From Planctomycetota bacterium (lineage in GTDB: Bacteria > Planctomycetota > Phycisphaerae > WQYP01), in assembly GCA_021852225.1 (NCBI GenBank), contig JAJZOA010000033.1:1-18968 (forward strand): DNA of 18,968 bases, written 5' to 3'. This document shows, one piece after another, positions 14,175-18,968 of the stretch. Each line of letters starts with the position of its first letter. Within the stretch, counting starts at the first letter, position 1. The position numbers and the translations under genes were made by a program. A model generated the notes under the pieces. It was not told where the DNA came from. It worked only from the letters and a program-made list of their open reading frames with translations, and searched no databases.

Positions 14175-14330
14175 AAGCCCCGCGCATTTTCAAATGAATC
14201 GGTTAGCCCATCCACGGCCATTCGGACAGAGCGCCCGGTCCGACCGCTCGCATCAGGCCCATTCATATCCATGAGGATAATGTTAAATGACGCCTTGGCA
14301 ACCAATATGCAGTCCGATGGGGGCATCGCG

Positions 14331-17300
14331 TCAGCGTCCGGCAATTCTCCGTCGTGCCAGCAGCGCCAACCCACCAACAGCAATAATCGCCAGTGCCGCG
14401 GGTTCAGGCGTAGACGCCGGTGTAACCGTGAAACTTGCCTGCGGCGTATTGAATTCAAGCTGAACGGCAAAGGGATTGGTACCGGGGACGATGTTGCCGA
14501 TGGAGAACGTCGTCGCACCGCCGCCCGCCAGGCTGCTGAAATCAAACGTGTTGGTAGAGCCTGCATCGCCGCCGAAACCCGTATATGTGGTACCGTCCAC
14601 GGTTATCGTCAGGTTGTCATAGCCGGATCGGAACGCATCAATTTTTGTAAACAATGCCCCGGATGTCATGGTATAAACCAGCGTTTCCCCGGCCGGATCG
14701 ATCCAGCTTCCGCTGTAAACGTTGCTGAAACTTTCGCCGCCGTTGCCAAGGGCCGTGCCTATTTTCGCTGTGCCCGGACTGCCGCCGCCGCCGGGCGTGA
14801 ATGCGAAGTTGGACAAAATAACTTCGTTGGGCTGACTGGCACCGGGACCATAGCTGACATTAAAGCTTCCAAAGCCATCAGTCGTTTCCACCGTTCCGCC
14901 GGAAATCGCGTTGCTGAAACTGCCGGTGATTCCGCCGGTGGCCTTAATGATGGTGAAAGAGTCCCCGGATGTGATGGTTTTCTGGAAATTATTAACGAAT
15001 TGCACACCAAGCTGGCCGCCAGCGGTCATAGTCCCGCCGATCACCAGGTAATCGTAACCGTTGCTGGCGGTACCCTGGCCGGTACCCCCAATATGGAAAT
15101 CAGTAGATGCGTTTGAGCTTCCGGAGTAATTATTGACGATAGTAAAAACACCGGCCACCCCGCTAAGTCCGCCACCGTATTGCGGATTGCCGGGACCAAA
15201 ACTTCCACCCGTGTTATAAAAGCTTCCGGAAAAACTTCCGCCGTCGCCACCGCCGAATCCATATCCTCCACCCAGAGTAAAATTGCCGCCAAATAGAACG
15301 CCGCCACCACCACCACCACCACCACCGCCACCACCGCCAAAATAAGTGACGCCCGCAGTTTGGGTGTAATTGGTATGCACGTAAAGCGTCCCGCCGTTGG
15401 TCGCCTCCAGCGTACCTGAATTCGTGACCGTGCCGTAAATATTCAGCGTCTGGCCATTTACATCGGCATCAATCGTGCCGGTGTTGACCAGGCCGACATT
15501 GTAATTTCCGGCAGGATCTCCAATCGTGCCGGCACCCTGAATAATACTGTTGTTGGTCAGTGAATCGGTGCCCTGGAAATCGGCACCCTGCAATAGAGCG
15601 GCACTCCCGTTGTTATCATTCAGTTGAAGGACGCCACTGCCGTTCAGCACGACATTTCCTGAAATGGACAGTAGTTCACCGCTGTGAAAAATCATGGTGC
15701 CGGAATTGTTGATGGTTCCTTTGAGCGTCAGTCCGCCACTGTAGATGCCGCTGTTTAATGCGTTTAAATTTCCGTTCAGCGTCACTGGCGTCGTGGTTCC
15801 ATCCAGCGTGCCGGAGTTTGCGTAAATTTGGGAATTTGCATCGGTGGTCAGCGTTCCGCCCTGCACGATACCGCCATTAAGCGCTACACTTCCGCCGCCG
15901 GTGGCCGACAGGCTGCCACCCAGAATCGTGGCCCGGTCAAGATTCAGTACCGAGCCGGTGCCGGAGGCCAGAATGTTGCCACTGCTGTTGGCAATCAGAC
16001 TGCCGCCAAGGTCCAGAGTAGCGCCACCGGTGGCCTCAAGCGTGCCGGAATTGGTAATACCGCTGTTTCCGCCATTGGAATAGATGTAAAGGGTTGCACC
16101 GCTGACATTTGCATTGACCGTGCCGGAATTATTTAACAGGAAGCTGTTGGAAAAGCCGACGATACGGCCCGCTCCGGAAATAGTCGCTTGGTTGGTAAGC
16201 GTACTGTTAGCATCGTACCCTTCCAAATAACTTCCCGAAGCCATGATTATACCGCCTGAGCCGGAAAGCGTCGTGGCACCGCGAAAATCAACGGTGCCCG
16301 CGCCATAGCCGCCGCCAGCCGGGAGCGTGGAAAGCGATCCATCAAGCGTGATATTTCCGGAAAGATCGAGTGTGTCCGACGGGTTGACGGAAAAATTCGA
16401 TGCCAGCGTCAGAGGCGAAACCGACCCATCGAATCGCGTCGTCTGATAGTGGCCCGAACCAAAAATCTTAATGACACCACCCGCCACCTCGTTTAACGTT
16501 CCCCCCTGCACTTGTGACCCGTTCAATGCCACAACCGAGCCGGTGCCGCTGGCCAGTATGGTGCCACCCCCATCGCCGATAATGGCGTTGGAGGCAAATG
16601 CCAACGTGCCGCCGTTAGTCGCCTCGAGTGTGCCGGTGTTGGTGAAACTGTTCGCCCCACCCAGCAGAAGTGTCTTGCCGGAAGCGTTGGCATCCACGGT
16701 GCCGGAATTCGCGAAACTGTTAAGATCAAAATTCGTCGCGCTGGAATTTCCCACCGTGCCCGAACCTTGAACTGTTCCTTGATTAATCAGCGAATCACTG
16801 ATGTTTGTTGGGCTGCCACCCAGAAAAGCCGTATTTCCGCCATTGTCGGCAAGGGTAATCGTTCCCTTGCCGGCAATGGTCGTAGGCCCGTTGATGTACA
16901 GCCAGGTGGCGTCACCGGTGCTGGTAATGTTGATCTGCCCGTTATTGGTAATAGTTCCCTGCAGCGTCAGCGAATACGCCGCCGTGGCGGATCCGCTGTC
17001 GGCCACATTAATTGTTGAGTTATTCGTCAGCCCGCCGGTGGGCGTGCCATCCAGAGTGGCCGAGGTAGCCACGAAGGACCCATTGCCCGCCAGGGAACCT
17101 CCGCTAACCGTAATGGCGAACAACTGAACCGTTGTGCCCGAATCGGCCTGAATTGTGCCGCCACCGTTGGCCAGCGGCCCTGTCCCGGTAAATTCCAGTG
17201 AACCATTTTGCACTTCCACCAATCCGGCATTGGTTAAATCGGCGGCATAAAGAAAACTGCTGCCTGTGGTGTTCATATGGCCGCCAGTCAGGATGTCAAT

Positions 17301-18872
17301 GGAATCGTTGAGATTTGAGGCGGCATTCTGATTTAATGTTCCGCCGTCGTACACGGTGATGGTTCCACCATACAGATCCGCATTGGTGGTCAGGGTTAAA
17401 GTACCGGTGCCAGCAGCGCCGGTCGCGGTGCCGCCGACAAAAATGGAGTTTGCACTTATAGTCCCATCAGAAGTTACATTTCCGTTAGAACCGGCTTGCG
17501 CGCCGATAAACATTTGATTGATTGCGACATCGGCCCCGGTACCTAAAGTCAGACTGCCGCTGCCGGTATTCCCGACAATCAGATTATTGTTGGGGACATC
17601 CAGAGTTTGTCCCGACCCCAGCGAAAGACTTGTCCCCAGCGGACCGCCGGTGTCAATGATCAGGTCTGAATTGGTGATGCTTAATTTACCACCGGTGAAC
17701 ACAATAGTTCCGCCGCCGTTGGTCAGGGCACCGGTATCCAGTTCGCCGCCGGAAATGGTCAATGAAGCTCCAGTGGCGACATTTGTGGTGCCGGAAATGG
17801 TCAATATCTGGCCGGGAACGGTTTGCGGGGTCGCGCCGGTATATGGAACGTATGTAGTGGAATTCAGCGTGACCGCCGAGCCGAGCAGTCCGCCTCCGCC
17901 AACGGTTAAATTGCTGTTGGTTAAATCCAGTGTGCCGCCGGCAAAATTCAGCGTGCCGGAATTGATGATCGATGCGGTCCTTAGTTCTCCACTGTTTAAA
18001 GTGACCGTGGATCCGCTGTAAATTGTGGTCGCACCGGTGACCTGTACGCCATAGGAGCTGCTTCCATACAGGCCATTGCTGCCGTTAATAAGCAATGTGC
18101 CCGCACCACCGCCGCCGATGGAGCTGCCGCCCACATACAGATTTCCGGTCACATTTAGGCCCGATGCGCTTCCGCCGCCACTGCATCCTCCGACATTGCT
18201 CATTTCAATATCTACTTTGCCAATCGAACCGGTCAGCGCGGCAATATCCACATCCCCACCGACGCTGGCGTAACCCGAGTTAACGGTTAAGGTGCCATTG
18301 CCGCCATAGCCGACAGCCATCGATCCGGAAAGCCGCAAGGCGTTACCGCCAAAACTGGTGCCCGGGTTGCCAATGTTCATAACGCCCACACTGCCGCTGC
18401 TTTCGCCAATGGTGGCGTTCACACCGGAAACCGGTTCAAATCCGCTGGTTCCCAGGGTTAAGGTTGCCGCAGTGTCGGTGGCGCTATCGCCGACAACAAG
18501 CGATTCATTTCCTGAACCGATTCCACCTGTTCCACTAAGGGTGTAAATATATCCACCGGACGCCAGGCTGACGGTGTTGTTATCCACAAGCATCTGGCTG
18601 GAATAGGTGGCGGCACCAAGCGATACGGTATAGGCGCTTCCCGTACCAAGATCGAACACCGCGATATTCGCCGCCGTCGGCACGCTGCCCGTGCTCCAGT
18701 TGCCGGTGGTTTGAAACATGCCATTGCCCGCATTGCCGGTCCAGTTATCGGGTGTCGGCGGCGTCACCGACGAGGCGATGGCCGGTCCGGAAATTGCAAT
18801 TGCGGCGGCGAGGCTTAATAAACCAAGGCGACGGCCGGAAATTTCGGATTTAAACGACAAGTCGGTTCGCAT
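14331..18872 (-). CDS. Giant secreted beta-repeat protein with PEP-CTERM sorting signal
   Basis: A 1,513-residue surface or matrix protein. ATG 18872 follows AAAGGAG by five bases. Residues 1-34 form a Sec signal peptide (two Arg, then LGLLSLAAAIAISGPAIAS). A NWTGNAGNGMFQTTGNWSTG segment and long, low-complexity Gly/Thr/Ser/Asn repeats follow: dozens of units of the kind GTLNFAGGTLDLTNSN, NSGTLEATNGGTL or ITNNGQINIT. They predict a right-handed beta-helix of the sort found in autotransporter passenger proteins. A 13-glycine run lies at about residues 1178-1190. Near 1340-1400, FTIIKATGGITGSF resembles the distal strand unit common in such proteins. The end (1488-1513) is PEP-CTERM: PEP at 1489-1491, a hydrophobic helix (AALAIIAVGGLALLA) and RRR. 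Exosortase would cleave there. No exosortase is in the window. Confidence 0.9.
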   Translation of the reverse strand: MRTDLSFKSEISGRRLGLLSLAAAIAISGPAIASSVTPPTPDNWTGNAGNGMFQTTGNWSTGSVPTAANIAVFDLGTGSAYTVSLGAATYSSQMLVDNNTVSLASGGYIYTLSGTGGIGSGNESLVVGDSATDTAATLTLGTSGFEPVSGVNATIGESSGSVGVMNIGNPGTSFGGNALRLSGSMAVGYGGNGTLTVNSGYASVGGDVDIAALTGSIGKVDIEMSNVGGCSGGGSASGLNVTGNLYVGGSSIGGGGAGTLLINGSNGLYGSSSYGVQVTGATTIYSGSTVTLNSGELRTASIINSGTLNFAGGTLDLTNSNLTVGGGGLLGSAVTLNSTTYVPYTGATPQTVPGQILTISGTTNVATGASLTISGGELDTGALTNGGGTIVFTGGKLSITNSDLIIDTGGPLGTSLSLGSGQTLDVPNNNLIVGNTGSGSLTLGTGADVAINQMFIGAQAGSNGNVTSDGTISANSIFVGGTATGAAGTGTLTLTTNADLYGGTITVYDGGTLNQNAASNLNDSIDILTGGHMNTTGSSFLYAADLTNAGLVEVQNGSLEFTGTGPLANGGGTIQADSGTTVQLFAITVSGGSLAGNGSFVATSATLDGTPTGGLTNNSTINVADSGSATAAYSLTLQGTITNNGQINITSTGDATWLYINGPTTIAGKGTITLADNGGNTAFLGGSPTNISDSLINQGTVQGSGTVGNSSATNFDLNSFANSGTVDANASGKTLLLGGANSFTNTGTLEATNGGTLAFASNAIIGDGGGTILASGTGSVVALNGSQVQGGTLNEVAGGVIKIFGSGHYQTTRFDGSVSPLTLASNFSVNPSDTLDLSGNITLDGSLSTLPAGGGYGAGTVDFRGATTLSGSGGIIMASGSYLEGYDANSTLTNQATISGAGRIVGFSNSFLLNNSGTVNANVSGATLYIYSNGGNSGITNSGTLEATGGATLDLGGSLIANSSGNILASGTGSVLNLDRATILGGSLSATGGGSVALNGGIVQGGTLTTDANSQIYANSGTLDGTTTPVTLNGNLNALNSGIYSGGLTLKGTINNSGTMIFHSGELLSISGNVVLNGSGVLQLNDNNGSAALLQGADFQGTDSLTNNSIIQGAGTIGDPAGNYNVGLVNTGTIDADVNGQTLNIYGTVTNSGTLEATNGGTLYVHTNYTQTAGVTYFGGGGGGGGGGGGGVLFGGNFTLGGGYGFGGGDGGSFSGSFYNTGGSFGPGNPQYGGGLSGVAGVFTIVNNYSGSSNASTDFHIGGTGQGTASNGYDYLVIGGTMTAGGQLGVQFVNNFQKTITSGDSFTIIKATGGITGSFSNAISGGTVETTDGFGSFNVSYGPGASQPNEVILSNFAFTPGGGGSPGTAKIGTALGNGGESFSNVYSGSWIDPAGETLVYTMTSGALFTKIDAFRSGYDNLTITVDGTTYTGFGGDAGSTNTFDFSSLAGGGATTFSIGNIVPGTNPFAVQLEFNTPQASFTVTPASTPEPAALAIIAVGGLALLARRRIAGR
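15300..15338 (-). repeat. Trinucleotide (GGT/GGC) repeat encoding 13 glycines
   Basis: Thirteen consecutive Gly codons lie inside the PEP-CTERM gene. Seven successive GGT codons form the core, with GGC codons around it. Slippage by one unit would change length but not frame. Another Gly-rich stretch follows in the protein (GGGYGFGGGDGG). Confidence 0.85.
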
Positions 18873-18877
18873 GATGG

Positions 18878-18884
18878 CTCCTTT
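18878..18884 (-). promoter_or_regulatory. Ribosome binding site of the PEP-CTERM gene
   Basis: AAAGGAG on the - strand, five bases before the ATG at 18872; this fixes the start and places the Sec signal at the N-terminus. Confidence 0.75.
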
Positions 18885-18908
18885 GCGTACAAGCGGTTGG
18901 ATTGCAAA

Positions 18909-18930
18909 GCCCGATTGTTCACAATCAGGC
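18909..18930. promoter_or_regulatory. Near-perfect palindrome in the PEP-CTERM leader (operator or leader hairpin)
   Basis: GCCCGATTGT and ACAATCAGGC are 10-base arms around a 2-base centre, with one pair that becomes a G-U wobble in RNA. It lies 36 bases before the start codon, in the untranslated leader. The very short centre suits a dimeric repressor site better than an RNA hairpin. Confidence 0.55.
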
Positions 18931-18968
18931 AGTAAATATATCTGTAATAGTCAATAGTTGCTCTTCGC

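Noticed and set aside
14175..14290. A - strand stretch reading FNIILMDMNGPDASG, which resembles the phosphorylation-site motif of response regulators.
   Set aside because: It is out of frame with both neighbours, lacks the rest of a receiver domain, and its frame runs backwards into the PEP-CTERM gene. A chance resemblance is more likely.
14271..15116. A 281-codon + strand frame, and a series of others opposite the PEP-CTERM gene up to 18283.
   Set aside because: The long repetitive gene has few stop-producing codons on either strand, so its antisense frames stay open by composition. The - strand frame has signal peptide, repeats and PEP-CTERM end.

Overview
The window is 18,968 bases of GC-moderate bacterial chromosome. 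Three things point to Planctomycetota, probably the Phycisphaerae side: a giant secreted repeat protein with a PEP-CTERM anchor, a Tat-exported and a Sec-exported putative glycoside hydrolase side by side, and RHS-type YD-repeat proteins next to decayed transposases. This placement is inferred from gene content and style; no rRNA or marker phylogeny is available in the window.

Layout. (1) 1-2066, + strand: the 3' end of an RHS/YD-repeat protein whose variable C-terminus looks like a polymorphic-toxin domain, followed by a small DUF3601-like gene in the position of its immunity gene. (2) 2067-3518: an accessory graveyard without a convincing intact gene. It holds four diverged copies of an unidentified repeat (two of them 160-bp units that align without gaps), a C-terminal scrap of a transposase on the - strand, and a terminator-like hairpin. 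(3) 3519-7832, - strand: three co-directional genes for exported proteins: a small unknown protein, a Tat-exported glycoside-hydrolase-like protein and a GH99/GH71-like protein. They look like a polysaccharide-degradation cluster. (4) 7833-8420: no supported gene. (5) 8421-11995, + strand: a GNAT acetyltransferase, then an AT-rich spacer with two perfect 16-bp parS palindromes and several hairpins, then parB, then an RluA-type pseudouridine synthase starting one base after the parB stop. No parA is visible. (6) 12134-12764, - strand: remains of an AbiE toxin-antitoxin locus in which the front of the antitoxin is joined to the back of the toxin. (7) 13035-14174, - strand: a family 2 glycosyltransferase with a TPR-like C-terminal half. 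(8) 14331-18872, - strand: a 1,513-residue secreted beta-repeat protein with a C-terminal PEP-CTERM signal and a 13-glycine tract.

How it fits together. The parB/parS island is core chromosome-segregation machinery and suggests that the replication origin may be fairly near. On both sides lie accessory or conflict genes (RHS toxin tip with candidate immunity gene, transposase scrap, decayed AbiE) and cell-surface or extracellular functions (sugar hydrolases, glycosyltransferase, PEP-CTERM protein). The most interesting items are the uncharacterised toxin tip and DUF3601 pair with the repeat array behind it, the parA-less parB locus with its structured two-parS spacer, and the deletion-fused AbiE remnant.
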